Of a stretch of 64,000 bases of DNA, positions 34,119-46,189 are shown one piece after another. A model generated the notes under the pieces. It ran no database searches and was not told the origin of the DNA. It worked only from the letters and a program-made list of their open reading frames with translations. How positions within the stretch are numbered: position 1 is the stretch's first letter; the number at the start of each line of letters is the position of its first letter. The stretch comes from Blasia pusilla (taxonomy: Eukaryota > Marchantiophyta > Marchantiopsida > Blasiales): assembly GCA_050084515.1 (NCBI GenBank), contig CM114274.1, positions 15,872,001 through 15,936,000 on the forward strand, written 5' to 3'. A program made the position numbers and the translations under genes.

Positions 34119-35110
34119 TTCCAAATGCGTTAAGTCGCAGGGATGAGCATATGCCATCGACAACACAAGTGTTGAGAGCAATGTTCCCTAAAGAAACAGA
34201 CCTGGAAATAAGGATTAGGGAAGGATACATGAAGGATGCGCAAGCAAGGGAGTACCTTGGGAAGTTAAAGCGGGGCGAGAAGGTGGCCAATCTGAGTTTG
34301 AGACACGGCTTGCTAAGGTTTAAGCAGAGCAGGATCTATGTAGGCCAAGCCAAGCTACGGACCAAGGTGTTTGTGGAATGTCATGATGGACCTTTGGCAG
34401 GACACAAAGGGGAGAAATCCTCTCTTGCTTTTTTGGCCAAAAGGTTCTTCTGGCCCAACATGAAGGAAGATGTTGCTCAATATGTGAAAACCTGCGTGAC
34501 CTGTTAGGCGAACAGAGTTTCTTGTGCAAAGAAACAAGGCTTACTTCATCCTTTGCCAATCCCGGAGGGACCCTTGCAAAACATTAGCATGGATTTCATT
34601 ACGAGTCTTCCAGAATGTGAGGGATACAACGCTATACTTGTGATAGTTGATCGGTTTAGCAAGTTGGTGAGGTTTGTGCAGACGAGAGAGTCTGCGACGG
34701 CCTACACGACTACCCGACTATTCTTAGATGGTTGGTGGCGAGCTCACGGATTGCCTATGAGCATTGTGTCCGATCGAGATCTGAAGTTCACTAGTGCCTT
34801 TTGGAAACATATATTCAAGAGGTTCCAGACCAAACTCATCTTTAGTACGGACTTCCATCCTCAAACGGATGGGCAAACGGAAAAAGTAAACTCGATCGTA
34901 AACCAATACTTACGGAATTACGTGAGTGCAGACCAAAGAGATTGGGCCAAGTGGCTAAGTATGGCTGAGTATTGTTACAACTCGACTAAGCATTTTGCAA
35001 TCGAAGAATCTCCGTTTCTTTTGGCATATCAAAGAGAACCAGAAGGGCCTCTTGACTTAGCTCTTTCGAGGGGCGCTACATCGGCACACACTCGTCAAGC
35101 AACGGCGTAA
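34115..35110 (+). pseudogene. Chromovirus integrase
   Basis: The zinc domain is readable as HDGPLAGHKGEKSS and KTCVTC (34380-34507), followed by a TAG at 34505-34507 where CAG is usual. The catalytic core (34553-35110) has MDFITSLP (first Asp), SDRDLKFTS (second Asp) and TDGQTEKVNSIV (Glu). It is therefore complete in motifs and ends in the usual YCYNSTKH and PFLLAYQ region. It is among the best preserved parts of this element. Confidence 0.85.
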
Positions 35111-35113
35111 TGT

Positions 35114-35662
35114 TTGTTAGTGGAAATGCACGAACGACAAGAGCGAGCGAGGAAAAGTCTTGCCAAGGCTCAACTAAGGTACGTAAAGCATGCTAACAAA
35201 AGTCGGCGCCAAGTGAGTTTCCAAGTTGGGGAACAAGTGTGGTTGAGTGTAAAGAATCTCACTCTTCTGAAAGAATTGTCCACGAAATTGTCAGCCAATT
35301 ATGTCGAACCGTATGTGATCAAGGCAAAGTCGTTTGAGGATGTGTACACATTGGAGGTGCCAAACGAGTTCAAGATTCACCAGACTTTCCATGTGTCATT
35401 ATTGAAGAAGTGTCTTCAAGACAATATGCGTCCGGAGAGAAGGATAATGTTGAGACCACAACCGGTCATAAAAAATGAGGAAACAGAGTTCGAGGTTGAG
35501 ACCATTATGCATTCCAGACGTAGAGCCACCAAGTACGAGTACTTGGTCAAGTAGAAAGGCTACCATGTGAAAGAGGCGACTTGGATTGCGGAGGCAGATC
35601 TTGAACACGCGCAAGAAGCGTCGCGTGACTTCAAATGGATGCAAGATAGGCACATGCGTTAG
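35114..35662 (+). pseudogene. Chromovirus integrase C-terminus with chromodomain
   Basis: A GPY/F-type module (VGEQVWLSVKNL, LSANYVEPYVI) leads to HQTFHVSLLKK. A chromodomain follows: YEYLVK-stop-KGYHVKEATWIAEADL (35535-35610). The stop TAG replaces the conserved Trp (TGG), one of the aromatic-cage residues. Chromodomains of this class direct integration to heterochromatin. The coding part ends at a TAG near 35660. Confidence 0.85.
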
Positions 35663-37059
35663 TACATGGTGAAGCAAAGGATATAACTTGTGACCGGAAA
35701 GCTTGGGTAGATAACCCATTGTAATTAGAATGTTTAGTTGTTGCAATAAATAAGGCATGAATTTGGAGATTCGATGCTTGTGATTGTGATTTTGAGTTTG
35801 GTAGTGCATGGCAATGAGTAGTTCTTCATATACTTAGGATGTAAGTCAAGGAGGCCAAACAATCAGTATTTGAGGTGAGAGCTTGTATTCGGATAAGGCA
35901 TCTAGATCAGGACCAAGTGTTGAAGTACTAGCATTTGGGCTCGCCCTAACGTCGTCGAGGCAGATGAGTCTCTCTTGGGGTTTTGGTGATCTCATTCATG
36001 TTGCATGAGTGAACTTAGTGACGCGCCTAAGTGGAATACGAGTGACCTAAAAGTAGTACGAGTTGGCTAGGTAGACAGGCGGTTGTTTACAAATAGTGAG
36101 TGAAGTGTTAGGTTGCAGACTTAGTTAGCAACTGGATAATCAAAGAGAAGAAGCTAATAATTCTAAGTGCTGCAAGCGACAACCTAAGACTTAAGCCAAA
36201 AGAGGAATTGCGGGTTAGCTACCAGAACGCGATTCAGTGTTAAGGGGTCGGCTTCCACGAACTTAATATTAACAAGGTTTGCATTGATGAGGACATCAAC
36301 CTTCTAAGGAGGGGTGAGTTTCGCAACCCTCATAACCAAACAACACCAAATAGGCGCCAAGCGGAACATTAGAACTCAAGTGAACTCACGCTGCGATGTT
36401 TGCGCTTTGGAGAGGCATTTGGAAAGGTCTCTTGGAAAAGTCCAAGAGACAAAATGCGGAACAGAGTTGTGCGTTTCATGCATTAGTGGTCGCGACCAGG
36501 AAACCTAGACCAAACGTGAGCCAAGACTTGAGATGAGTTGAGTCTTGGGAGGTTGGTTGCCAAGGAGGTGAGAACTAGTTTGGAACACGACTAGCGTTTG
36601 GGAGAATATGACTGTGTTTAGGACCATAACGTTGAGCTCCAAGATGCGTTCAAAACAAGTAAGGGCGCGTTGGAAAGATTATCTTTAGACGCTTCTAAAG
36701 CACTAAAGATCTTAGAAAACGCATAAGTACAAGTTGAGATATTGGCCAAAAATGACGGTGAGAGCAATCAGGTTGAGGGCCAATTGGAGAGGCCCGGGTG
36801 TCTTTCCCTAAATGTAGGGGGCCCCGGAGATCCCCAAAAGTACTAGTAAGGGAGGAGGCTCTCCGAGCTGTCTTGGAACACGAATCCCTACTTTGATCCC
36901 CAAATGGCATTTCAAAGGCACGGGATGGAACGGGAGTTTGGCGTTGGAACTTGAAACCCAAACCTGATCCAAGGGAGTGGACTTTGTATGCCACACTTGG
37001 ATTCCAACCCGAGATTCACTTCGTACGAGTCTTGGTGAGGAACTCATTGGATGTCTATC
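35663..37059 (+). other. Non-coding 3' part of the chromovirus
   Basis: No domain is seen between the chromodomain and the alignable 3' LTR. A purine run AAGGAGGGG followed by TGAG at 36306-36317 could be the polypurine tract and the start of a longer 3' LTR, of about 1 kb. The 5' copy does not extend that far, so this is unproven. Confidence 0.4.
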
Positions 37060-37348
37060 GTTCAGTTGGAACCGCGAAGCGCGAAATGCCATTTCAGGTT
37101 CCTGAGCCAACCAGAAAGTCTATCCCAAGTCTTTCGAGACTTGCCCGTGTTGTAAACCGCGAAACTTGGAAGGTTGAGCTTGATGAGAGTTCGAGATGAG
37201 AACTCACAAAGTTAGCCCGCCAATTGATCCAAGACCTGACTAACAAGAGTGCGTATTTGGATGCAGACCAACATTGAGAGCGTGACCTACTGAACGTACG
37301 CTTCCGCAATAAACAAGATTAACGTTCAAGGAGAGTAGGCGCACGACA
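37060..37348 (+). repeat. Chromovirus 3' LTR (alignable part)
   Basis: It matches 30715-31006 and ends GCGCACGACA at 37348. The next base starts homology to the protease of the DNMT-type element (E2). Confidence 0.75.
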
Positions 37349-37560
37349 ACAACGCGCCTTGTTGGATTCAAGAGCACAACCCCTGATGTTGGGGAAAGCA
37401 TCATTTAGAGGATTAGGCTTGATAAGAGCCGATGTGGAGCGTTGTCCATTCTGGATACAGACATCCTTGGGTGGAGCAAGTACCACACAATTTATCACCC
37501 GATAGGAGGTCGTCGTGAGGATTTGCCCGGGACATCCTATAGATGAGTCCGCGGTGCGAG
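37349..37560 (+). pseudogene. E2 protease remnant
   Basis: The frame reads ALLDSRAQPLMLGKA then CPFWIQTSLGGAS, matching E3's LLDSGAQPLMFGKA. The catalytic Gly is changed to Arg. The fragment begins directly at the chromovirus border. Confidence 0.65.
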
Positions 37561-38029
37561 CCAAGACGATAGTGACTGATGTAGAGTCCTACGACGTCTT
37601 GGTTGGTGGAGTAGTGTTATTTCCGATGGGGTTTTCTCTAGATTACTAGGAGGAGTCAACGTCCTAAAGACCAAGATGGAAGTTAGGTGATGGGCGCCTT
37701 AGTTCTTTACCCGTTTGATTCGTAGGTCCAATGATCGAGCCACCGCAAGGAAAGATAGCAACCTTAGCAACATTTAGTAGTGCCATCACTTGGCCTAGTG
37801 CTTTGATTGAGGGACATGTCCATGCAAAGGATACTCCCGTTCTTGAAATTTGTATGGAGAGGAGTGTCATGGTAGCCGCATGAGTTCGTGGGTGAGAGGT
37901 GCCGCTTTGGGGCTCGACTGAGGAGCTTAGCCACTAAGCATGTGCAGACCACATGGAGCGAGACATTTGCACCAGAGTGTAATGGATCAAAGGAACCCTA
38001 GGTAGCCAAGAGTGTTGCTATGACCCCTT

Positions 38030-39003
38030 TGGACACCATCCCGATTGTGTGGTGCATCCTAGAGGAGGGTATTTGGGTGTTGGATCTCTTTGGAGGGATC
38101 AAAACTAGGTTAGCTGTTGTTTTTTCGGGAGGAGTACTTATGCAATAGCACCTGTATGTGCAGATTGATGATGTTGCGAGGCACGCTTCACTTCACCATG
38201 CGGCGCAATTACGCCTTTTTTTGCCTGACTTGTTGTCTATTTTTGCTATCGAGGGATACCAAAGCTCCCTATCGAGGGATATTTCATTGTTGGGGACCCA
38301 GGACTTGGAGCGGGTAGGGGTCATAGATTTGGTCATTGCTGGTTGGCTGTGTGAGGGTCAATCGAGTGTTGGACGAGGTAGCGGGTTAGGTGACACTCGG
38401 TCCAGGTTGTTTTGGGAGATGATGCGGATTTTGCGGCACTTGAAGGAGCATTAGTATTGTTCTCGAGCATATATTGTGGAGAATGTGTCGATTTTGGGCG
38501 ATTCGAGATCTTGCGTGGTGACAAGTGCACATCAGGTGCGCCTATGGGTTGGCCCGATATTGTTTTTGGATGCGGCGATTGTAGGTTCTAGAGCATTTCA
38601 CCCGCATCTTTGGTGGACCAACTTGGTGCCACATGAGGTTTGGAAAAGGACGTATGCGAGAGTGGAGCGCCCCTCTGGTTTGTTGGTGGATTCCATTATG
38701 GATCTAGGTCATCAATCACAGGCAGTGAGGCACGATGAGCGATCGTTGTTACTTGTGGTTAACAAGATTCGCATGCCACACACAACCTTTCCCACATTTG
38801 TGAGTTTTCCCGCTTCCTATGCATTCAAGGAGGATAGACGTGGCTTGGTTTGGGATGAGCGGGTACGGAGGTTGATGGAGCCCAATGCCGATGAGCGAGA
38901 GCGAGCGATGGGATTCTCCACAGGAGTGACAGCAGTACCGTCACTATTAGAGACATCACGACATCATGGCTTGGGTTAGGCGATGGACTTGAACTGCTTG
39001 ACA
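38030..39003 (+). pseudogene. E2 C5-cytosine DNA methyltransferase, nearly full length
   Basis: This is the clearest DNMT copy for most motifs. Motif I is VLDLFGGIKTRLAV near 38080. Motif IV is DLVIAGWLCEGQSS, with LCE at 38347-38355 in place of the catalytic PCQ loop. RSRLFWEMMRIL follows, then motif VI ENVSILGDSRS (38479 on). The motif VIII region is FLDAAIVGSRAFHPHLWWTNL. A short recognition region leads to motif IX-X: VRRLMEPNADERERAMGFSTG, near 38870. Two frames (38158-38454 and 38476-38979) cover it. The PC to LC and Q to E changes would remove or cripple activity. Linear motif order and the short recognition domain point to DNMT3-type descent. Confidence 0.85.
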
Positions 39004-39460
39004 TGGATTTTCACCTTAGGAGCAGTTGAGCAGCGTCATTTGAGCCTACAACAGATGACAACTATTACGTTGGTGAGCCCCATGCCTACCGAGACGATTG
39101 AGGTAGTGGTTGGGGGCGAGACCCGAGGAGATCAACACCACAGGGGTGATTGGGAGAGACTCCCTTGGACCTCTTGGGATGTTTTGCAGGTATGCCAAGA
39201 GATGATAGCTACAACATCGAGGGTGGTTTCGCAAACTGCACGTGGAGATGAGAGTTTGCAATTGGGTGTAGGAGAGCAATCGAGTTCGATTGAAGGAGAC
39301 GGGGTTGCATCATAGCAACCACCTACACCCACCTCGAAAAGTCCTAACGTAGTCACGATGGAGACTTGGGAGCCAGATATGGGCCCTAAGATGACAGGAA
39401 GAGAGCGACACCTGATACATTAGTTCCTAAAGAGTTAAAGGAGTTGTTTTGCATTTAGCA
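39004..39460 (+). other. E2 linker between DNMT and reverse transcriptase
   Basis: This is a low-complexity, Ser/Thr/Gly-rich coding linker (frame 38983-39315). It leads to the conserved entry TWEPDMGPKMTG and the RT N-terminus (SCFAFSM..DLGTLKG). The same linker is readable in E1 (22770-23120) and E3 (62850-63250), so the DNMT is fused in one polyprotein. Confidence 0.55.
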
Positions 39461-40860
39461 TGTAGGATTTGGGTACGCTGAAGGGTCTAGGGATTTGCAT
39501 CGAGTTGTCAAGGAACACACTGATCTTCCGACGATCCTACGGGTACAGTGACATGGAGAGGGCTCTTGTTCAGAATAGGAGCCATGACTTGGTTGGAGCA
39601 GGACTAGTGGATATGTCACGTGGAGAGTATGCATCTGCCACTATCATGCTCGCCAAGAAGGATGTGCATGGCAACTAGACGGATAGGCAGATGTGTGGAT
39701 ATTACCGACCTATCAATTGGCAGACAAAGTCCGATAGGTGTGCCATGCCCACCCTTGAGGAGATCTTTGATGCGATTGGACATGCAAAGGTCTTTAATTC
39801 ATTGGATTTGCGAGCCGGATACCATAAGCTACCTATCATATTAGAGGATAGGTAGAATACGACATTTTGGAGCATCGATCCTCACGAGAAAGATTGTTTG
39901 TACTAGTGGCGATTCTTACCATTCGGGTTAAAGAATGCCCTGATTGAGTTTCAGAGGGTCATGGATAGGATCTTGGCAGGTGTGGATATTGCTATGTGTT
40001 ATATTGATGACATTGTAGTCTTTAGCGCCATGGTTGAGGATCATGAGGGATATGTAGAGGAGGTGTTTCGACGATTGCAGTTACATAGGTTGAAGCTACA
40101 TCTAGGCAAGTGCAAGTTCTTCTACCACCATATTGAGTACTTGGGTCATACGATATACCCAAAGGGCCTTGGTCTGTAGTAGACGAAGGTAGAGGCTATT
40201 TCACTCATTCCACGCCCTATAGATGTGAGTCGAGTTCGTGCATTTATGGGATTGGCAAACTTCTATCGACGGTATGTCAAGGGTTTCAGCTCGATTGCAA
40301 AGCCGCTAACCAAGGTGGATCAAGAGTGACACTAGGGGGATGAGCATGAGAGAGCATTCCAACTGCTCAAGGATAAATTGATGTCTGCGCCCATACTGAG
40401 GAGACCGATCATGGGGCATCCTTTCCAGTTGCATATCGATTGGAGCATGTTTGGGCTTGGAGCCATGCTCACCCTGCATGAGGATGATGGTAGAAAATTC
40501 ATGATGGCTTATGCTAGTCGCACGGACAACGATGCATAGGCGAAGTATAGTTCGTATGAGGGTGAGTGCTTGGCTGTGATGTGGCCTGTCGCACATTTTA
40601 GGTGTTATCTATTGGGCAACCCCTTTACCATCATTATTGATCATCAACCACTTTAATGGTTGATGGAGTCCAACAAGCTTACAGGGAAGCTTGCCATGTG
40701 GGCTCTTTTATTGCAGGAGTATGACTTCTGGGTGGTGTATAGACCTGGGACGTTCAACCAGGATGCAGATGGTTTGAGCCGTAACCCATGCCCGAGTCCG
40801 CGAGATGTGATTGAAGCTCGTTGGCATGGTGAGAGTGCTGAAGAGATGGTGCCAGGATGA
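39460..40860 (+). pseudogene. E2 reverse transcriptase and RNase H
   Basis: The RT is readable nearly in one frame with stops. It has SYGYSDMERALVQNRSHDL, EYASATIMLAKKDVHGN-stop, FLPFGLKNALIEFQRVMDRI and catalytic CYIDDIVVFS near 39995. The connection has EYLGHTIYP and AFMGLANFYRRYVKGFSSIA near 40240. RNase H shows HIDWSMFGLGAML near 40430, AYASRTDNDA, SSYEGECLAV and IIDHQPL near 40640, ending with NQDADGLSRNPCPS. Several stops replace Gln or Trp codons of the sister copies. Confidence 0.85.
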
Positions 40861-41039
40861 CATGCGTCAACCTATTTGGGCTTGTTGGCTATGGAGAGCC
40901 AGATTGCTGAGCCTTCGATGGCGAGGTCAAATGGAGAGGCCTTAGATCTAGAGGCCGGTGAGGAGACGACATGTGGTCAAGACATTCACGACGATAGAGT
41001 GGTCTTGGAGTACCTGCGTACTTGCAGTGTCGCAAGCAC

Positions 41040-42420
41040 AATAGGTGCTTGAGAGCGGGATCGGATCCTACAATGAGCCAGACGGTTCCGGTGGGAGGCA
41101 ACATATGTGTTCGCGAGTGTGGAAGGATGGTAGAGTGCGTGTAGTGCTTCATCCTTCGCATAGAGCAGGTTTTATGCGTTATGCCCACAAGGAGTTGGGT
41201 CATTTTGGAGTGAAGCGGATGTACAGTTTGCTCCAGATTCAATATTGGTGGCGAGGCATGTAGACTGACGTTTAGCAATTTGTTGCCAGATGCATGGTGT
41301 ATGATCGAGTCCGAGCATTGTTCAATGCTCCGACTCCACATTTGCATCCACTTATGATCTTTGATTTAGGTTATAGATGGAGTTTGGATTATGCAAGACC
41401 TTTGCCTTTGACGGAGTGTCATAGTTGTTATGTGTTGGTGATGGTTGAGCACTTCTCGTAGTGGATAGAGTTGGTTGCATTCCCTGACAAAGGGAGTGAG
41501 GGAGTTGTGTCTGCCTTCCTAGATCGAATGATGAGTCATTATGGCGCACCAGCTGAGGTGTTGATAGACCAAGGTACATAGTTTGGCAAGGAGGTTCGTG
41601 CCTTGTGTGATCAGGCACTAATCGACCACCGCACCACTTTGCGAGATCATTCCAAGGCGGATGGACTCATGGAGCGGGTTGCGCTAATGGTGAAGAGAGG
41701 ACTACGCAAGTATGGCTTGTAGAGAGCTCACCTAGGAGATCGGGACCTCCAGTGACCGTGGTTGGCGATGGGATATAGATTCAATATGTAGACATTTTTA
41801 GCATCTTTCTCACTGTACTTGTTGCTTTATGGCCGAGAGCCAAATTTACCTACGGCCATTCGTCGAGATGTTGGTGAGGTGTTGAACCTTGATGACCTTG
41901 ATGTATGGATGCGAGCATGTTCTCAGAGGGCTGAATTATTTGGGAGAGTGATGCCCATGGCGTTTGAGAACTTGGCAATTGCGCAACATCGGGATACATT
42001 GGGGTATCCGACTATACGGGGAGGTGGTTATCGACCTACTATCCGAAGGTTTCATCAGGGAGACTATGTCTACTTGCAATAGACCGCACCCACGACATTG
42101 GATGTGACTACAGGGCGCAGCATCTTGAGAGCGCGCGAGGGTTTGCCATCCGATGTTCTCTTATTGGAGGGACGCAATGGTATGGTTTGGAAGGACCATG
42201 TGTGTAACTGTACGCCGTGTCACCTTCTGAACATTGATGATACACTTGATCCGAGCTGAGCAATAGTTCCTGCAGGCTTGCGGTGTATGTTGTGTGGTTC
42301 TGCCTATGGTGCATCCACTATGCTTGTCAAGATGGATATTCGAAAGGATGGCATATGGCATGTTTGATGCCACCTCTCACTAGGGTTTCTCAATGATGAT
42401 TGATGTGTCCCAAATGTACA
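41040..42420 (+). pseudogene. E2 integrase and damaged PHD finger
   Basis: The zinc region (YAHKELGHFGVKRMYSLLQ, CMVYDRV) is at 41178-41310; one Cys of the second pair is changed to Tyr. The catalytic core has WSLDYARPLPL, VLIDQGT-stop and KADGLMERV, so D, D and E positions are visible. The C-terminal module (41819-42082) is close to E1's. The PHD finger starts CMLCGSAYGASTMLV near 42285 and is then lost by a frameshift before its second Cys pair. Confidence 0.75.
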
Positions 42421-42604
42421 TAGCGTAAGTAGTTCTACATTCCGACTTCTGTCTGTGACATGGATGACAAGAATGCGACTAACGATGGGGCCACATGAGC
42501 ACCCGACCTTCATGCTCTTAGCGTCTGAGAGATGTATGTCATGGTAGGTAGGGATAGATGGCTATCTGGAGTTAGAGGGACCTAACTTCCAGCTAGGGGG
42601 GCGA

Positions 42605-43379
42605 TTGGAGATATTTTGGTACTTCTTGTCTCGTTGTTTGGACGCCATGGGTTAGCATGGGATCGTGCGTGTTTGTGTGTGTGTTCGGTGACAACGATGT
42701 ATATTGTGTAGCGATATATATGCATACGACAATTGTCACGTATTTTAGCATAGATCGGTGAGATCTAGTAGAGCGCCTTCGCGAGTAGTGGAGGACAGAG
42801 TCAAGAGGTTGATGATGACCTACTCGGGCCCCGGGAAACCTGAGAGAGTATATTTCCCCTTCGTTTCGGCTCATCTGGAGCCATATTGATGAACTTACTA
42901 TTTTAGATAAATACCATTTCGAGTATATGGTTAAATTTATATTTTTGGTAAGTGTGTCCATTGACCTCCTACATCGGGTCAAGAGCCAAGGAGGTGACTT
43001 TGGAGCATAAGTTACCATGGAGAGAGTTTGGGAGAGGGGAGGGGTATACCTCGAGGAGAGAGAGCTTGAGAGCTCATTCTTTTTTTGTTGAACCTCTTGG
43101 CATGAGGCTACGGAGCTATGGTATTGTTTTCCTTGTTTGTATAACCCTTGCCTCTCATTAGGAGAGTGGATTTGGTTTGACATTGAGAGAGACATGTGAG
43201 AGTGCACACATTTGAGAGCTATGGTGTTGAGAGAGATTGGATCTTATTTTTATTGGAAATATTTTGGTACTTCTTATCTCGTTGTTTGGATGCCATGAGT
43301 TAGCATGGGATCGTGTGTGTTTGTGTGTGTGTTCGATGACAACGATGTATGTTTTGTAGCGATGTGTATGCATACGATA
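42605..43379 (+). repeat. E2 right terminus: B1-A2-B2
   Basis: B1 is 42605-42733 (TTGGAGATATTTTGG to ACGACAAT), A2 is 42734-43252 (TGTCACGTATTTTAGC..) and B2 is 43253-43379 (TTGGAAATATTTTGG to CATACGATA). A G-rich tract (AGGGGGGCGA) precedes B1. The organisation is the same as in E1, and the sequence belongs to the same subfamily. Confidence 0.8.
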
Positions 43380-44760
43380 TCTAACTCCCAAGTCTCCATC
43401 ATGACCACGATAAGACTCTTTGACACAGTATCTGTGGTTGCTAAGGTGCAATCCCATCTCGAGCAACACAACTCGACTGCTCCCCTCCAACCAACTTTGC
43501 ATTCTCCTCTCCTTGGTGTGCGGGACCATGTACCATGCTCGATGTTGTGGTTGCCATCTCTAGGCGTACCTTCAAAACATCCCAAGAAGTCCAAGGGTAT
43601 CTCTCCCAATCACTCAGGATCTATTGATCTCCTCGGATCTTGCCCCCAATCACTACCAAAACCGTCTCATTAGGCATGATGCTTATAAGTGCAACATCAA
43701 TGATTTGTTGCAACCTCGTCCAACATTGCTCATATTCTCCTAAGTTACTCGACTACTCTCATTGTTCACGTCTATTGTCTAACCCTGGACATGACGTCAA
43801 GACATCTCTAATAGTGTTGTTAATGCTTTCACTCTTGTGGGAAATGCCATCGTTTATTGTTGCTCATACGCATTGGGCTCCACTAACCGCTATATCTGGT
43901 CATCCCAAAGCAAGCAAGGATCGGCCTCCTTATACATATAGGCATCGAGAAAACTAAAAGAATTATGAAAGGTTGCATATTGCATGCCAATCTTGTTGAT
44001 CGTAATCAACGGATCAAAGGTCGATAATCATGCTTCACTACTTGTGATTGACATTTTGGATCCAAAATGGAATCCATCAAAAAAGGGAGAGAGGCTCCAC
44101 TCTCGTGTACGCCCTCCTCAATATCTCATGTGGTACTAGTTTGATCCATCATAGATATGCGCTCGTGAACCTTCACTCATCGCATCGGAGAATATTGCAA
44201 GGTTGGTCCATGCATGCATCTCATGTGCATTTATTACCACTCATTACCGCAAATTACACAATATCGACACCTTCTCCATAATGTAAGTTCGAGAACGAGG
44301 CTGATGTTCTTGCAAGTCTCCCAAGATCCTCATCATCTCCCAAAATAACCTTGACTATATATCAACTAAACCACTACCGCTTCTAACACTTGACTAGCCT
44401 TGACATAGCCAACTTGCAATGACCAAATTAATGGTTCTCACTTGATCCAAGTCCTGCGCTCCCAACAAAGAAATATCCCTTCGTAAGAACCTCTAGTACT
44501 CTTGTACAGCCGATATAGACAACAAGTATGGAAAATGGAAGCGTAATTGCGCCACATGGCGAAGTGAGGCGCACCTTGCATCCTCTTCAAGTTGTATGTA
44601 CAAGTATTATTGCACGCGCACACCTGCAACCAACCCAATGTTGATCCCTCCAAAGAGATCCAACACTCGAATAACCCCCTTTGGGATACACCACACAATG
44701 GGTGTGATGTCCAAAGGCGATATCGTAGAACCCCCGACTACCTAAAGATCGTCTTACCCT
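43380..44760 (-). pseudogene. E4: inverted fragment carrying a fourth DNMT copy
   Basis: Read on the minus strand from 44760 to 43380, this piece covers the DNMT from before motif I to the downstream linker. Motif I wording (GVLLDLFGG-like, in shifted frames) lies near 44650. Motif IV reads NLVIASWLCQG with LCQ at 44408-44400, again with Leu for the catalytic-loop Pro. RLFWEMM then EKVSIL stands for motif VI, near 44320. It is bounded by E2's right end on one side and the E5 left end on the other. It is heavily mutated. Confidence 0.7.
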
Positions 44761-45068
44761 TGTCACGTCTTTTAGGATAGATCGATGAGATCTAGAAAAT
44801 CGCCTTCGAGAATACTGGAGGATAGCTTCGGGTAACTTGAGAGAGTGGGTTTTCCCTTTGTTTTGGTTCATTTGGAGTCATATTGAGAAACTTACAAATT
44901 TGAGTGAGTTACTATTTTAAAAACAGTTGAGTTTCTAGTTTGGGAAGTGGCCCTTGACCTCCTACAACAAATCAAGAGCCAAGGAACTAACTTGCAAGCA
45001 TAGATTACCATGGAGAGAGCTTGGGAGAGGGAAGGGGATATACCCAAAGAGAGGGAGCTTGAGCCAAG
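44761..45068 (+). repeat. E5 left terminal repeat (A1), truncated
   Basis: It starts exactly with TGTCACGTCTTTTAGGATAG and follows E1's A1, with deletions, to about GGAGCTTGAG. It then diverges into unrelated sequence. As at the other left ends, no B module precedes TGTCACG. Confidence 0.7.
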
Positions 45069-46185
45069 CGTCAAAGCTCCTCACTCGAGCGTAACAAAGG
45101 CACCTCTCCTCTACGGAATGATGGAGGTGCGGTAAGAGGAGAGGAAGAGAGGGAGAGAGGAGAGAGGAAACTACCTTCAACCGAAATAGATACTTTTTTT
45201 GAAGAGAGTTTCCGTTGGGTTGAAGAGAGGAAACATTTTGTGTGAATTTTTTTGCACTTTTTTGTTCATTTATTAAACAATCCCACAGTTTTTTTTTTCC
45301 TCTTCCATATTTTGGCAACCCCTTTGAGTCCGACGAGTTGCAAATTGTACAAAATTTACAAAATTGAGAAATCAGTGGAATCATAAGTGTGGAACCAATC
45401 ACTTTTTCCATCCAAGGTCTGGAAAAAATCTATCATTTTCCCCGGGCTGAATAGAGTTCAAGCTCACAGTGAAGGTTGAGAAAAAAAAAGTACAATCTAA
45501 AACCTCATTTTGCATCCTCAAAGTGGTTTGTTTAAAATACTTCGAACTTCTTTGAGGGATGAATTGGTTGGTGGATTCCTACTCCTACCTCCGACTCTCT
45601 TAAAACTACCAAAGAACACATAGTACATGTGCTTACAAGGAAATACCTTTTGCCACTTGTCTCTCTTTTGACAAAGTCATCACATGAACATGTGGGAAAG
45701 CAACAGATGTGCACCACATACACCCCCTGTGACCTTGAATTTCAAAGTGTTGTTTGACCCAATACATCCTTCCTATTCCATTGCCACTCAAGACATCTTT
45801 CGTGGCGATGATCTCCATTTTTGCCCCCGAGCTGCTGCAATTCGTTTTGCTCTCTCCACCGTTGGCCTACACATTCTGTTTCTCTTCACCCCATTTCTAG
45901 ACTCAAAGAAATAATGGATTGAGATCATCCACCTTCTCGGGTACATGTTGACATCAATCTTGGGTTGAATACAAAATGCAAAGGTCTCTCGTAATGCGAA
46001 CATGCTCGAACTTCCCCTCACTGAGTCCAAACCGGCACTTGTAAGATTGTCCACGCCGTCTTGAGTGCGATTTAGGTCTGCGGCGATAGGCCAAATCGTG
46101 GGGGGTATTCCGTGACCTCCAATGGCAAATCGGATAAGACTTCCGAAAGCGCAAGATTCATTTGGGCGAAGAAGTACTTCAATTG
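45069..46185. other. Region without a firmly recognised gene
   Basis: It begins with GA-rich sequence and a T run, then moderately AT-rich DNA. A minus-strand frame at 45788-46054, rich in Lys and Arg near its end (VERAKRIAAARGQKWRSS), could be a C-terminal extension of the neighbouring transposase relic, but no link can be shown. Confidence 0.35.
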
Positions 46186-46189
46186 ATCC

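Larger units (their letters stand above)
30715..37348 (+). mobile_element. Chromodomain-bearing Ty3/gypsy retrotransposon (chromovirus), decayed
   Basis: This is a conventional LTR element with gag, protease, reverse transcriptase, RNase H, integrase and a C-terminal chromodomain, about 6.6 kb long. LTR-like repeats are alignable at 30715-31006 and 37060-37348, both ending CACGACA. A primer site for initiator Met-tRNA follows the 5' LTR. Most coding defects are single stop codons (TAG, TAA, TGA) with a few frameshifts near 32920, 33400 and 33540. At its right edge it abuts E2 inside the E2 protease. Confidence 0.85.
37349..43379 (+). mobile_element. E2: DNMT-type gypsy element lacking its left end and gag
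   Basis: This copy runs from the protease through DNMT, reverse transcriptase, RNase H, integrase and a damaged PHD finger to a full B1-A2-B2 right end. It has fewer frameshifts than E1 but many stops. Its left side is cut by the chromovirus. The left end nearest upstream (E6) belongs to the other terminal-repeat subfamily, so it is probably not E2's own. Confidence 0.85.
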
